Shown here in pieces: positions 44,561 to 54,477 of a DNA stretch of 64,000 bases. A model generated the notes under the pieces. The model worked only from the letters and a program-made list of their open reading frames with translations. It had not been told where the DNA came from and made no database searches. Position 1 is the first letter of the stretch, and every line of letters begins with the position of its first letter. The stretch lies in the NCBI RefSeq assembly GCF_023721755.1, contig NZ_JAMDLH010000012.1, forward strand, positions 39,541-103,540, written 5' to 3'. The stretch comes from Pleomorphomonas sp. NRK KF1 (lineage in GTDB: Bacteria > Pseudomonadota > Alphaproteobacteria > Rhizobiales > Pleomorphomonadaceae). The translations under genes and the position numbers were made by a program.

Positions 44561-44716
44561 GGAGCCTGATATGTGCCGGGTGTTCCATTCTGCCTGAGGT
44601 CCTGCGCCTTCGCGCAGGATGACAAATTTATATAAATATCATATACATAGATTGTCATCCTGCGCGAAGGCGCAGGACCTCGGGCCGAACAAAGCGATCG
44701 GCGGACATAGGTCTCC
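44561..44716. repeat. Palindromic intergenic element, copy 2 (~155 bp)
   Basis: Outer ends GGAGCCTGATATGTGCCG and CGGCGGACATAGGTCTCC. Inner arms CCTGAGG-TCCTGCGC/GCGCAGGA (44593-44619) and TCCTGCGC/GCGCAGGA-CCTCGGGC (44658-44685). An AT-rich core lies between (about 44624-44653). Same family as 38597-38747 and 49734-49885. It lies between convergent genes. Confidence 0.8.
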
Positions 44717-44776
44717 AATCGGACTGAATCGCTACCTGGCATTGTAGGGTTTGCGGTCACCGAACACTTCCAGTTC

Positions 44777-47125
44777 TCACGCCGCCCGGGCATCCCTTGA
44801 GAAGGACTCGATCAGGCCGTGCATGCGGACGATTTCCGTCTGGATGGTGCCGGCGGTGGCGGTGACCTCACCGGCGACCGTGCGGGTGTGGTCGGCGGCG
44901 CCGGCCAGTTCCAGCGTCCCGGCGGCCATGTCGTCGGTGGAGGCGGCGGCCATGGCGGCGCTGCCGGAGATTTCCGACGTCGCGTCGCCCTGGCCCATCA
45001 CCGATTCCGACAGGGCGCCGGCGGCGGCGTCGATATCGGCCATGGACGCCGCGATGTCGCGGATCAGCTCCACGGCCGAACGGGTGGCGCTGCCGATGCC
45101 GTCGATCAGTTTGCGGATGTCGTCGGTGGCGCGCGTCGTCTGGTTGGCGAGGCTCTTCACTTCGCCGGCCACCACGGCGAAGCCCTTGCCCATCTCGCCG
45201 GCTCGCGCCGCCTCGATGGTGGCATTGAGCGCCAGAAGGTTGGTCTGGGCGGCGATGGAGCCGATCAGGTCCACCACCTCGCCGACGCGGGCGGTCGAAT
45301 CCGACAGGCCGGCGATGACGCCGCTCGCCGTTCGGGCATGGGCGGCGCCGGTGCCGGCGACGGAGACGGCCGCGTTGGCCTGGTCGCGGGCGACCGTTTG
45401 CGACCGGGCGAGCTCGCTGGCCGCCGATGCCATGGTGCGGACGCTTTCGGCTGCGCTGCCGGCGGCGAGCGAGGTCCGCCCCGCGAGTTCGGAGGCGTGG
45501 GTTGCGGCGCCCGAGAGGTCGGCGGTGCCGCGCCCAAGCTGGTCGGCGAGCCCTTCGACGGTGGCGATCACCTCGGCGGCGGCGCCGTCGAAGGCGGCGA
45601 TGGCCCCCTCCAGGGCGGCCCGGCGTTCCTCGCGCTGGGCGTGGTCGTGCTCGGCGGCCTGTCGCAGTTCCTCGCGTTCGCGACCGCTGGCCTGGAACAC
45701 CAGGAGCGCTTCGCCCATGGCGGCGATCTCGTCGCGGCCCTTGCGGACGGGAACGACGACGTCGAGATGCCCGTGGGCGAGCGCGTGCATCACCTCGGTC
45801 AGGGCGCGCAGCGGCCGGGCGATGCGGCGGTTGAGGAGGGCGGTGACCAGGATGGCGACACCGACGATGCCGGCGATCACCACGAGCACGAGGAGGCTGA
45901 CGCGGTCGCGATCGGCCTGCGCGTCGTCGGCCACGGCATCGGCCGTCCGGTGCAGGGCGTCGGCGGCAGCGGCCGACAGGCGTGTCGCGTCGGCGCGGGC
46001 GGTCTCCAGCGCTTCGGTGGCCCGGCGCAGGCCGTCTGTCGCCTTGCGATAGTCGGCGAAGGGGAGGGCCACCTCCTTGGCGACGTCCGGTCCGAGCGCG
46101 TTGATGGCGGCGCCGGTCCTGTCGAGGGCGGCGTCGATGGCCTTGCCGTGGGCAGCGTCGGGGCGCAGCCGATAGCTTTCGGTGGCGAGCAGCAACTCGT
46201 AGGCGGCGGTGCGAAAGTCCCGGACCGCGATACCGAAGGCCGCGGCGTGATCGCGGCGGATCGACAGGCCGGCCGTCTTGTTGAACGCCTTGTCGGCGCT
46301 CTCGCGCGCCTTGGCGTTCACCGCGTCGATGCGCTGGTCGACCGTGGCGAGGCGCGGCGACAGGCGCGGCCATTCGGTGGCAAGGTCGATGAACTGGCTG
46401 TTGTCGCTCTTGCGGGCGACGGTCTGGTATAGGCCGGCGGTGAGGGTGGAGATGGCGCCGAGGTCCTCGGCGAAGGCGGCGTCCTCGTTCATGACGCGGG
46501 TGTCCTCGGCAAGACGGGCCGCGATGGACAGCGCGTTCTGGCCGGCCGTCAGCTGCGTGAACTCGCCGGTGCGCAGATAGGCCTCGAAAGCGGCCCGACC
46601 TCGCACGAGCCGCAGCTCGGCGTCGGTCAGGCCGGAGACGATGGCCCGCGTGCCGTCCAGTGCGAAGCTGACCGTCTCGAGGTCGGTCTCGGCCTTGTCG
46701 AGGTCCTCGACGGCGCTCGCCTCAAGCTTGGCGGCGGCGGCGGAAAGCGCCGAGAAGGCGCGGTCGATGTCGCCGCTTGCCGCGTCGATATCCCGCCAGC
46801 CGTCGGAAAGTGCCTTCACCGCCTCGGCGAGGCCGGCCGTGACGCCGCTCAGCGCGGGCGTGGCGGCAACCCCCTGGTCGACGGCGGCGATGCCGGCGAG
46901 GGCCGCTTCGGCATCCTCTGGCCGACCGGAGGCATAGAGCGACTGGATGGCGGCGGTGGCGGTGTTGATGTTGGTGAGCGCGGTCGACACGCCGGTCACC
47001 GCGTCGATGGCGCTGCCGGTGCGCATCAGGCCGAAGAAGCCGGCGCCGCCGGCCGCGCCTGCGAGCAGGACGAGGAGGAACGCGAAGAAGAAAAGCTGCG
47101 CGGTAATGCTCTGGCCTGTTCGCAT
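44777..47125 (-). CDS. Methyl-accepting chemotaxis protein with long helical sensor
   Basis: 782 residues. N-terminal membrane helix ([23 protein letters not shown]) and a second one near residue 410 ([23 protein letters not shown]) enclose a ~380-residue, alanine-rich, mostly helical periplasmic domain, as in HBM-type (double four-helix-bundle) receptors. HAMP and a signalling domain with the tip [40 protein letters not shown] follow. Ligand unknown; HBM sensors bind organic acids. No CheR tether at the C-terminus. Confidence 0.92.
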   Translation of the reverse strand: MRTGQSITAQLFFFAFLLVLLAGAAGGAGFFGLMRTGSAIDAVTGVSTALTNINTATAAIQSLYASGRPEDAEAALAGIAAVDQGVAATPALSGVTAGLAEAVKALSDGWRDIDAASGDIDRAFSALSAAAAKLEASAVEDLDKAETDLETVSFALDGTRAIVSGLTDAELRLVRGRAAFEAYLRTGEFTQLTAGQNALSIAARLAEDTRVMNEDAAFAEDLGAISTLTAGLYQTVARKSDNSQFIDLATEWPRLSPRLATVDQRIDAVNAKARESADKAFNKTAGLSIRRDHAAAFGIAVRDFRTAAYELLLATESYRLRPDAAHGKAIDAALDRTGAAINALGPDVAKEVALPFADYRKATDGLRRATEALETARADATRLSAAAADALHRTADAVADDAQADRDRVSLLVLVVIAGIVGVAILVTALLNRRIARPLRALTEVMHALAHGHLDVVVPVRKGRDEIAAMGEALLVFQASGREREELRQAAEHDHAQREERRAALEGAIAAFDGAAAEVIATVEGLADQLGRGTADLSGAATHASELAGRTSLAAGSAAESVRTMASAASELARSQTVARDQANAAVSVAGTGAAHARTASGVIAGLSDSTARVGEVVDLIGSIAAQTNLLALNATIEAARAGEMGKGFAVVAGEVKSLANQTTRATDDIRKLIDGIGSATRSAVELIRDIAASMADIDAAAGALSESVMGQGDATSEISGSAAMAAASTDDMAAGTLELAGAADHTRTVAGEVTATAGTIQTEIVRMHGLIESFSRDARAA

Positions 47126-47299
47126 CGTATATGCCCCGGTTCATGCGGTTTTCACGATGAATAAGCCGGGCGCCGCTTAATGAGACCTAAATATGCATAA
47201 GTAATCATATGAATTTTATATGACATACAAAGAAAAGCATTCTGCGTTGTATTTGTCCTGCCAGACGTCCATGACGACGGGTTGAGTTGCGAGCGAATA

Positions 47300-47602
47300 T
47301 CAGAAGCATTCTACTTCCAGGCGGCGCAGGGCGGCGATGGCGTCCGCGTCGTCGTTGTCCTCGAACAGCTCGGCCATGTAGTAGACGTGGGCGTGCATCA
47401 GCAGCAGTCGGTCGGCCACAGGCCGCTCGGCCTCGACGGCGGCGGCAAGCCGCTCTCGAAAGCGGTCCCAGAAGGGATTGGCGAAGGCGGGGTTGTCGAT
47501 GTAGCGGCGGAGGTGGGCGAGCACTGCCTCCATGTTGCCCTCGAAATCGATGCCTTCGAAGGTGACGTATCTGTCGTTCTGGGTGCGGCCGGCGGTCGGC
47601 AA
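47300..47602 (-). CDS. cowN: CowN, CO-tolerance factor for nitrogenase
   Basis: 100 residues. The sequence [43 protein letters not shown] ... [35 protein letters not shown] matches the small CowN family, which lets Mo-nitrogenase work in the presence of carbon monoxide (Rhodobacter capsulatus). No ATG lies near the conserved start; TTG 47602 has GGGAG seven bases upstream and gives [12 protein letters not shown]. The open frame to 47752 overlaps the promoter. Upstream are a sigma-54 -24/-12 site and a NifA-type TGT-N10-ACA. No nif genes are in the window, but cowN strongly implies a diazotroph. Confidence 0.88.
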   Translation of the reverse strand: MPTAGRTQNDRYVTFEGIDFEGNMEAVLAHLRRYIDNPAFANPFWDRFRERLAAAVEAERPVADRLLLMHAHVYYMAELFEDNDDADAIAALRRLEVECF

Positions 47603-47641
47603 GATCGATCTCCCGTTGCGTGTCGAGTTGCCGCCAGCAAT

Positions 47642-47657
47642 TGCAATCACCTTGCCA
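47642..47657 (-). promoter_or_regulatory. Sigma-54 promoter of cowN
   Basis: On the minus strand TGGCAA-N5-TTGCA, a one-mismatch match to TGGCAC-N5-TTGCA with exact spacing, 40 bases upstream of the proposed cowN start. Confidence 0.7.
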
Positions 47658-47735
47658 AGTCGTGAAGAGACCTGGATATCCGGGGTTTTCCTGAAGAAAG
47701 ATGCTCCGTTGGCTGGAGAAAACCGGCCAGATCGA

Positions 47736-47751
47736 TGTCGCGTTTGTGACA
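47736..47751 (-). promoter_or_regulatory. NifA upstream activator site for cowN
   Basis: TGT-N10-ACA, the NifA enhancer consensus, about 80-95 bp upstream of the sigma-54 -24 element, which is the usual range. Alone it is a weak motif; together with the promoter and the identity of cowN it is convincing. Confidence 0.6.
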
Positions 47752-47963
47752 ATGATTGCCAACTACATCGATATAGTAGTCGTTCACCCCTCGATTTACG
47801 CGTTTAAGCTCCTGCGGGCAAAGACGACGTCGTGTTTCTACGGAAGATTTCCTGACGCAAAAGAGGCAGTAAGTGGCCCGAAAAGCGGGGGGGCGACCGC
47901 GCCGACCTCGGGGTGTTCCGCCAGACGGCGGGCCCGGTTCGATAGAGAAGGATGGAGCATCAA

Positions 47964-49652
47964 ATGACTGACGTGACCCTCAAGGACGCCCCCGTCAAGG
48001 CGATCCCGACGAGCCAGGCCCTGATCGAAGACCCGTTGCTGAACAAGGGCACGGCCTTCACCCAGGCCGAGCGCGACGCCTTCAAGCTCAACGGCTATTT
48101 CGCCGACGTCGTCGAGACGCTCGACACCCAGGTCGCCCGTTCGATCGAGACCATCCGCGCCCTGCCGACCAACCTCGACCGCTATGTCTACCTGCGCGAC
48201 CTGCAGGACACCAACGAGACGCTTTACTTCGCGGTGATCACCCGCAACCTCGATGAACTGCTGCCGATGATCTATACGCCGACCGTCGGCGCCGGCTGCC
48301 AGCAGTATCACCACATCTTCCGTCGTCCGCGTGGCCTGTTCATCTCCTATCCGAACCGCGCCAAGATGGACGAGATCCTCGCCAACCCGCGCTATGACAA
48401 CGTCGAGTGCATCGTCGTCACCGACGGAGAGCGCATCCTCGGCCTGGGCGACCAGGGCGTCGGCGGCATGGGCATCCCGATCGGCAAGCTCGCCATCTAC
48501 ACCGGCTGCGGCGGCATCGCCCCCGACACCGTGCTGCCGATCACGCTCGACACCGGCACCAACAACGCCGAGCGCATCGCCGACCCGCTCTACTTCGGCT
48601 GGAAGCACGAGCGCGTCCGTGGCGAAGAGTACGACAGCTTCATCGACCAGTTCGTCGAAGCCGTGAAGAAGCGCTGGCCGAACGTTCTGCTGCAGTGGGA
48701 AGACTTCCACAAGAACAACGCCAACCGTCTGCTCGACAAGTATCGTGACGCGCTCTGCACGTTCAACGATGACATCCAGGGCACCGCTTCGGTCGCCACC
48801 GGCACGCTCTTGTCGGCCATCCAGATCACCGGCAAGTCGCTGAAGGATCAGCGCGTCGCCATCCTCGGCGGCGGTTCGGCCGGCGTCGGCATCGCCGACC
48901 TGATCCGCATGGCGATGGTCGCCGAAGGCCTCAGCGACGAGGAAGCCCGCAAGCGCTTCTTCATCGTCGGCCGCTACGGCCTGGTCACCGAGAAGACCCC
49001 GAACCTCGACACCTTCCAGCTCGGCTTCCGTCAGGACAGCAAGATCATCGACGGCTGGGACGTCGCCGAGGCCGGCAAGGCTTCGCTCTACGAAGTGATC
49101 AAGAACGCCCAGCCGACCGTGCTCGTCGGCGTCGCCGGCCAGCCGGGCATGTTCACGGAAGAAATCATCCGTGAGATGGGCAAGCACACCGAGCGTCCGA
49201 TCGTCTTTCCGCTGTCGAACCCGACGTCCTGCGTCGAGGCCCAGCCGTCGGACATCATCAAGTGGACCGAGGGACGCGCCATCATCGGCACGGGCTCGCC
49301 GTTCCTGCCCTTCGACTTCGAGGGCAAGACCTACCACTTCGCCCAGACCAACAACTCCTACATCTTCCCGGGCGTCGGCCTGGGCACGCTGGCCGTCGGC
49401 GCCAAGCGCGTGACGGACGCCATGTTCCTGGCCGCCGCCCGCGCCCTTGCCGAGCTGTCGCCCGCCAAGACCAACCCCGGCGACCGTCTGCTGCCGACGC
49501 TGGACCGCATGCGTGAGGTTTCCTCGCACATCGCCGTCGCCGTCGCCAAGCAGGCCATGGCCGAGGGCCTGGCCCCGAAGATGGACGACGCCGCCATCAA
49601 GGCCGCCATCAAGGCCAAAACCTGGGAACCGGTCTACAAGTCGCTGGTGTGA
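47964..49652 (+). CDS. maeA: NAD-dependent malic enzyme
   Basis: 562 residues from ATG 47964 (GGAG six bases upstream); ATG 47952 is possible but less well spaced. Malic enzyme N-terminal domain with the catalytic tyrosine in IYTPTVGAGCQQY, LGLGDQGVGGMGIPIGKLAIYTGCGGI, and FNDDIQGTASVATGTLLSA; NAD-binding domain with AILGGGSAGVGIADLI. Size and layout are those of the E. coli MaeA (SfcA) class, without the phosphotransacetylase extension of other rhizobial malic enzymes. It turns malate to pyruvate plus CO2 and NADH. Codon use looks highly optimised, as for an abundant enzyme. A clear terminator follows. Confidence 0.93.
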   Translation: MTDVTLKDAPVKAIPTSQALIEDPLLNKGTAFTQAERDAFKLNGYFADVVETLDTQVARSIETIRALPTNLDRYVYLRDLQDTNETLYFAVITRNLDELLPMIYTPTVGAGCQQYHHIFRRPRGLFISYPNRAKMDEILANPRYDNVECIVVTDGERILGLGDQGVGGMGIPIGKLAIYTGCGGIAPDTVLPITLDTGTNNAERIADPLYFGWKHERVRGEEYDSFIDQFVEAVKKRWPNVLLQWEDFHKNNANRLLDKYRDALCTFNDDIQGTASVATGTLLSAIQITGKSLKDQRVAILGGGSAGVGIADLIRMAMVAEGLSDEEARKRFFIVGRYGLVTEKTPNLDTFQLGFRQDSKIIDGWDVAEAGKASLYEVIKNAQPTVLVGVAGQPGMFTEEIIREMGKHTERPIVFPLSNPTSCVEAQPSDIIKWTEGRAIIGTGSPFLPFDFEGKTYHFAQTNNSYIFPGVGLGTLAVGAKRVTDAMFLAAARALAELSPAKTNPGDRLLPTLDRMREVSSHIAVAVAKQAMAEGLAPKMDDAAIKAAIKAKTWEPVYKSLV

Positions 49653-49677
49653 ACCAACGACCATAGCTGAATGAAGG

Positions 49678-49712
49678 AACCGGGCGGCCGAAAGGTCGCC
49701 CGGTTTCGTTTT
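49678..49712 (+). terminator. Terminator of the malic enzyme gene
   Basis: AACCGGGCGGCC (49678-49689), loop GAAA, GGTCGCCCGGTT (49694-49705, one G-U pair), then TTCGTTTT. Confidence 0.8.
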
Positions 49713-49733
49713 GTGGAGGGAGTTGGAAGAGAT

Positions 49734-49885
49734 GAGCTCTATATCGGCGTTGCAGCCCTTTCGGCCTGAGGTCCTCGCCTGCGCAAGGATGACAATCTAT
49801 ATATCTGTTTTTATTGTATAATTCTGTCATCCCCGCGAAGGCGGGGACCTCAGGCCGAAAGGGGCGAGCGGCCGATATAGGGCTC
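49734..49885. repeat. Palindromic intergenic element, copy 3 (~150 bp)
   Basis: Outer ends GAGCTCTATATCGGC and GCCGATATAGGGCTC. A perfect 19-bp inner inverted repeat is CCCTTTCGGCCTGAGGTCC (49756-49774) with its complement (49845-49863). The AT-rich core (about 49792-49824) is the reverse complement of the core of copy 1, so the element has an orientation, and this copy is inverted relative to copy 1. Confidence 0.85.
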
Positions 49886-49955
49886 GTTTCCGAAATCGGG
49901 TGGCGTCGGTCGTTGGGTGGCAGCAGGATCGGGCAAACGTCACCGGAGCCCGCCA

Positions 49956-50582
49956 ATGTCCGCCCTTACATCTCCCGAATTCCTGCTCACCTCGCTGATC
50001 GTCGTCGCCTCGCCGGGTACCGGCGTCATCTACACCCTTGGCGCCGGTCTCGGCCGGGGCGCCCGGGCCGCGACGATCGCCGCCTTCGGCTGCACGCTGG
50101 GCATCCTGCCGCATCTCGCCGCCGCCGTGCTCGGCCTCTCGGCCATGATGCAGACGAGCGTTCTCGCCTTCGAGATCCTGCGCGTGGCCGGTGTCGCCTA
50201 TCTCCTCTACATGGCCTGGATGACGCTGAAGGAAACCGGCGCGCTGGCCGTGGCGGCGGACGGGCGGGATGCGTCGGCGCTCGACATCACCGTACGGGCG
50301 ATTTTGCTCAACCTTCTGAACCCCAAGCTCACGGTGTTCTTCCTCGCCTTCCTGCCGCAGTTCATCGGCCATGGCGAGGCGCAACCGACGCTGCGCTTCG
50401 TGGAGCTCGGCGGCGTGTTCATGGCGATGACCTTCGCGGTGTTCGTCGTCTATGGCGTCGCCGCCGCCACGGTGCGCGACCAGGTGCTGTCGCGGCCGGT
50501 GGTGCTCGCCATGATGCGCCGCCTGTTCGCCGGCGCCTTCGTGCTGCTGGGGGTGCGACTGGCGCTCACCGAACAGCAGTAG
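49956..50582 (+). CDS. LysE/RhtB-family amino-acid exporter
   Basis: 208 residues from ATG 49956 with GGAG eight bases upstream. Five to six membrane helices and the LysE-family N-terminus (SPEFLLTSLIVVASPGTGVIYTLGAGLGRGARAATIAAFGCTLGILPH, with the conserved PGP-like PGTG) and ILLNLLNPKLTVFFLAFLPQFI. It exports an amino acid or derivative such as homoserine, threonine or lysine. It starts downstream of palindromic element 3 and converges on the cyo operon. Confidence 0.9.
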   Translation: MSALTSPEFLLTSLIVVASPGTGVIYTLGAGLGRGARAATIAAFGCTLGILPHLAAAVLGLSAMMQTSVLAFEILRVAGVAYLLYMAWMTLKETGALAVAADGRDASALDITVRAILLNLLNPKLTVFFLAFLPQFIGHGEAQPTLRFVELGGVFMAMTFAVFVVYGVAAATVRDQVLSRPVVLAMMRRLFAGAFVLLGVRLALTEQQ

Positions 50583-50585
50583 GCA

Positions 50586-51449
50586 TCAGCGGAAATCGAT
50601 CGCCATCAGCACGCAGAGCGCCAGCAGGCAGCCAAGGGAGGCCAGGAAGATGCGCTTCGCCCAGCTGCGTTCGGTCGTGGGCGTCGGGCCGCTGGCGGCG
50701 AGATGCAGCCAGTAGCCGCCGCAGGCCACTGCCGTGCAGAGATAGGCGATGCCGGTGAAGCCGGCGAAGGGCAGCGCCACCGATGTGGCGGCGAAGGCGC
50801 CGATCGAGACGAGGATGCGCTGCCGTGTGGCGGCGATGCCGTGCCGGAACGGATAGGTCGGCACGCCGGCGGCGGCGTAGTCGTGGCGGCGCAGCACCGC
50901 GATGGCATCGGAATGCGGGATCTGCCAGAGCGCGAACATCGCGAACAGGATGACGGCGGCGGCGTCGAAGCGGCCGGTCACGGCGCAATAGCCGATCACC
51001 GGCGGCGTCGCGCCGGCAAGGCTGCCCACCAGGACGCTGACCGGCGAGCGCCGTTTGAACCACAGGCTGTAGGGGCCGACGTAGATGACCAGGCCGAAGG
51101 CGGCGACGGTCGCCGCGAGCGGGCCGGAAATGAGCGCCAACAACAGTAGCCCTCCGCCGGCCAACAGGCCGCCGTAGGCGGAGGCGGTGGGAACGCCGAC
51201 CGCGCCGGTGACCATGGGGCGGCTGGCCGTGCGAGCCATCCGGGCGTCGATGTCGCGGTCGATGACGTTGTTGATGACGCAGCCGCCGGCCACCACCAGG
51301 GCGACGCCGACAAGCGTGGCGACGAACAGGCGGAAGTCCACCGCGCCGCGCGCCGCCAGCAGGAAGCCGCCGGCGGTGGCGATCAGGTTGCCGCCGACGA
51401 TGCCTGGCTTCACGAGGCGCACATAGGGGTTGCGGCTGAGCGTCGTCAT
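50586..51449 (-). CDS. cyoE: Protoheme IX farnesyltransferase (heme O synthase) CyoE
   Basis: 287 residues. UbiA-type prenyltransferase with the two aspartate motifs: NNVIDRDIDARMARTASRPMVTGAV and the second-loop region around WQIPHSDAIAVLRRHDYAAAGVPTYP. Eight to nine membrane helices. It attaches the farnesyl group to protoheme to make heme O for the bo3 oxidase. It starts one base after the cyoD stop, as last gene of cyoABCDE. Confidence 0.95.
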   Translation of the reverse strand: MTTLSRNPYVRLVKPGIVGGNLIATAGGFLLAARGAVDFRLFVATLVGVALVVAGGCVINNVIDRDIDARMARTASRPMVTGAVGVPTASAYGGLLAGGGLLLLALISGPLAATVAAFGLVIYVGPYSLWFKRRSPVSVLVGSLAGATPPVIGYCAVTGRFDAAAVILFAMFALWQIPHSDAIAVLRRHDYAAAGVPTYPFRHGIAATRQRILVSIGAFAATSVALPFAGFTGIAYLCTAVACGGYWLHLAASGPTPTTERSWAKRIFLASLGCLLALCVLMAIDFR

Positions 51450-51450
51450 C

Positions 51451-51816
51451 TCAGAAGGTCTCTGGCGGCATGGTCATGCCCGGCATGTCCGGCTTCATCC
51501 GCTCGTGGGCGCTGAACATGATCCAGATGCTGCCGCCGACGAGGATGCCGACCACCAGCAGGGCGAACAGGGCGGCGTAGACATTCCAGCGCTGCTCCAG
51601 CGAACCGTCGATGTGCAGGAAGTCGACCAGATGGACAAAGATCTGGATGGCCGCGAGAACCAGGATGACGAAGATGGTGGCGTTGCGCGGCAGCGCCCCG
51701 GTCATCACCAGAGCGAAGGCGGCGAGGGTCAGGATCACCGACAGCAGCATGCCGCGGGCATAGTGATGGAGCGAGGCGCCGGCGCCAGGGAGATGCTCGG
51801 TTTTGCGGTCGGCCAT
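51451..51816 (-). CDS. cyoD: Cytochrome bo3 quinol oxidase subunit IV CyoD
   Basis: 121 residues with three membrane helices and the CyoD core LPRNATIFVILVLAAIQIFVHLVDFLHIDGSLEQRWNVYAALFALLVVGILVGGSIWIMF. Small accessory subunit that helps assemble the CuB site. Separated by one base from cyoC and one from cyoE. Confidence 0.94.
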   Translation of the reverse strand: MADRKTEHLPGAGASLHHYARGMLLSVILTLAAFALVMTGALPRNATIFVILVLAAIQIFVHLVDFLHIDGSLEQRWNVYAALFALLVVGILVGGSIWIMFSAHERMKPDMPGMTMPPETF

Positions 51817-51817
51817 G

Positions 51818-52453
51818 TCAGAGCACTCCGATCAGATAGACTTCGGTGAAGACGACGATCCAGATCACGTCGAGGAAATGCCAGAACAGGCCGAGAAGCC
51901 CGAGGCGGCGATGGACCGCGGCGGTGAGGCCGTCGCGGGCCAGCTGGACGATCATCGCGATCATCCAGAGCAGGCCGGTGAAGACGTGCAGCCCGTGGGT
52001 GCCCACCAGCGCGAAGTAGGCGGACAGGAAGGCGCTGCGGCTGGGTCCGGCGCCTTCCTCGATCAGGTGGTTGAACTCGTAGAGCTCCATGGCGATGAAC
52101 ACCGCGCCGACAACGAAGGTCACGGCCATCCAGAGGAAGACCGCCTGCTTGCGGTTCTCCTGGGCGGCGAGCGTCACGAAGCCGAAGGTGACGGAACTCA
52201 GGAGCAGGACGCCGGTTTCGGCCAGAACGAAGCCGAGATCGAACAGCTCGCGGCCGGTGGGGCCGCCGGCATAGCTGCGGCAGACGACGGCGTAGACGGC
52301 GAACAGCGTGGCAAACAGCACCACGTCGCTCATCAGGTAGAGCCAGAAGCCGAAGACGGTCTTCTCGGTGAGTTCGGCGTCGTCCACCGCGGCTGCCGGG
52401 TGTTGCGGCGCGTGGACCGAGTGGGCTTCGGGAAGATCGAGCGGGATGGTCAT
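51818..52453 (-). CDS. cyoC: Cytochrome bo3 quinol oxidase subunit III CyoC
   Basis: 211 residues with five membrane helices: [88 protein letters not shown] and a last helix [19 protein letters not shown]. Typical heme-copper oxidase subunit III. Its ATG overlaps the cyoB stop by four bases. Confidence 0.95.
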   Translation of the reverse strand: MTIPLDLPEAHSVHAPQHPAAAVDDAELTEKTVFGFWLYLMSDVVLFATLFAVYAVVCRSYAGGPTGRELFDLGFVLAETGVLLLSSVTFGFVTLAAQENRKQAVFLWMAVTFVVGAVFIAMELYEFNHLIEEGAGPSRSAFLSAYFALVGTHGLHVFTGLLWMIAMIVQLARDGLTAAVHRRLGLLGLFWHFLDVIWIVVFTEVYLIGVL

Positions 52454-54435
52454 GACTGGCCGATCTCCTCAAGACGCTGCATTTCGATGTCCTTCACCGT
52501 TGCGGCCGGGATGATGTAGGCGATGTCTTCCCAGAACAGGCGGTAGAGGAGGACGGCGAGCATGGCGACGGCGCTCACGGCGACCATCCACCAGATGTAC
52601 CAGACGAGGCCGAAGCCGAGACCGATGCTGAAGATGCCGATCAGGAAGCCGATCGCCGTGTTCCGGGGCATGTGGATGTCGTAATAGGGCGTCGAGCGCA
52701 CGAACATGCCGCCGCCGTCGGCCTTCATGTTGGCCCAGGCGTCGATCTCGGTGACGCGCGGCACTTCGGCGAAGTTGTAGATCGGCGGCGGCGACGAGGT
52801 GGCCCATTCGAGGGTGCGGCCGTCCCACGGGTCGCCCGTGTGATCGCGCAACTCGTCGCGTTTCCAGATGCTGTAGACGATCTGCAGGATCGAACAGGCG
52901 ATGCCCACCGCGATGATCGCCGCGCCGAAGGCGGCCAGCACCAGCCAGGGGTGCCAGTCCGGGTTGTCGTAGCTGTTGAGCCGGCGCGTCATGCCCATGA
53001 AGCCCAGCACGTAGAGCGGCATGAAGGCGAGGTAGAAGCCGATCAGCCAGCACCAGAAGGAGGCCTTGCCGAGCGGTTCCGACAGGCGGAAGCCCATGGC
53101 CTTGGGGAACCAGTAGTTGAGGCCGGCGAACATGCCGAACACCACGCCGCCGATGATGGTGTTGTGGAAATGGGCGACCAGGAACAGGCTGTTGTGCAGC
53201 ACGAAGTCGGCGCCCGGCATGGCCAGCAGCACGCCGGTCATGCCGCCGATGGTGAAGGTGACGATGAAGCCGATGGTCCACAGCATCGGCACGGCGAAGC
53301 GTACGCGCCCCCCGAGCATCGTGAACAGCCAGTTGAACATCTTCACGCCCGTGGGCACGGCGATGATCATGGTGGCGATGCCGAAGAAGGCATTGACGCT
53401 GGCGCCGGCGCCCATGGTGAAGAAATGATGAAGCCAGACGACGAAGGAGAAGAAGGTGATGGCAATGGTCGCCCAGACCAGCGACTTGTAGCCGAACAGC
53501 GGCTTGCCGGAGAAGGTGGCGACGACTTCGGAGAAAACGCCGAAGGCGGGCAGAACCAGAATGTAGACTTCCGGGTGACCCCAGGCCCAGAACAGATTGA
53601 CGTACATCATCTGCTCGCCACCACCGTCGTTGGTGAAGAAATGCGTGCCGACGTAACGGTCGAGGCCGAGCAGGGCCAGCGTGACGGTGAGGATCGGGAA
53701 AGCGGCGACGATCAGCACGTTGGTGCAGAAAGTCGTCCAGGTGAAGATGGGCATGCGCATCATCTTCATGCCGGGCGCCCGCATGCGCAGGATGGTCGTC
53801 AGGAAGTTGACGCCGGTGAGCAGCGTGCCGACGCCGGCGATCTGCAGGCTCCAGATATAGTAGTCGACGCCGACGTCCGGGCTGAAGGCCAGTTCCGACA
53901 GCGGCGGGTAGGCTGCCCAGCCCGTCTTGGCGAACTCGCCGAACACCAGCGAGGCGTTGACCAGCATGGCGCCGGAGAAGGTGAGCCAGAAGCTGAGCGA
54001 GTTCAGGAAGGGAAAGGCGACGTCGCGCGCGCCGATCTGCAGGGGCACGACGATGTTCATCAGGCCCACGACCAGCGGCATGGTCACGAAGAAGATCATG
54101 ATGACGCCGTGGGCCGAGAAGATCTGGTCGTAATGATGCGGTGGCAGGTAGCCGGGATTGGGGGCGAGGGCCATCGACTGCTGGATGCGCATCATGGCGG
54201 CGTCGGTGAAGCCGCGCAGCAGCATGACGAGGCCGAGCAGGATGTACATGATTCCGATCTTCTTGTGATCGACGGACGTGATGTATTCCGCCCACAGCCA
54301 GTACCAGCGGCCGTGGTAGGTGATCGCCGCCGCGACACCGAGCGCCGCCAGCAGCGCCAGGCCGACCGCCGTCATGGTGACGACCTGGTCGAGGGGAAGG
54401 GCCTCTAGGGTGAGCTTTCCGAAAATGGCGTTCAC
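52450..54435 (-). CDS. cyoB: Cytochrome bo3 quinol oxidase subunit I CyoB
   Basis: 661 residues. Heme-copper oxidase subunit I with [18 protein letters not shown] quinone-oxidase segment, low-spin-heme and CuB region [32 protein letters not shown], and [30 protein letters not shown], which holds the heme ligand histidines. The extra C-terminal helices typical of CyoB are present. It reduces O2 with electrons from ubiquinol and pumps protons. Confidence 0.97.
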   Translation of the reverse strand: MNAIFGKLTLEALPLDQVVTMTAVGLALLAALGVAAAITYHGRWYWLWAEYITSVDHKKIGIMYILLGLVMLLRGFTDAAMMRIQQSMALAPNPGYLPPHHYDQIFSAHGVIMIFFVTMPLVVGLMNIVVPLQIGARDVAFPFLNSLSFWLTFSGAMLVNASLVFGEFAKTGWAAYPPLSELAFSPDVGVDYYIWSLQIAGVGTLLTGVNFLTTILRMRAPGMKMMRMPIFTWTTFCTNVLIVAAFPILTVTLALLGLDRYVGTHFFTNDGGGEQMMYVNLFWAWGHPEVYILVLPAFGVFSEVVATFSGKPLFGYKSLVWATIAITFFSFVVWLHHFFTMGAGASVNAFFGIATMIIAVPTGVKMFNWLFTMLGGRVRFAVPMLWTIGFIVTFTIGGMTGVLLAMPGADFVLHNSLFLVAHFHNTIIGGVVFGMFAGLNYWFPKAMGFRLSEPLGKASFWCWLIGFYLAFMPLYVLGFMGMTRRLNSYDNPDWHPWLVLAAFGAAIIAVGIACSILQIVYSIWKRDELRDHTGDPWDGRTLEWATSSPPPIYNFAEVPRVTEIDAWANMKADGGGMFVRSTPYYDIHMPRNTAIGFLIGIFSIGLGFGLVWYIWWMVAVSAVAMLAVLLYRLFWEDIAYIIPAATVKDIEMQRLEEIGQS

Positions 54436-54477
54436 GTCGCGCTCTCCTGGGCTGCCGTCACGATGACGATGGCGGGT

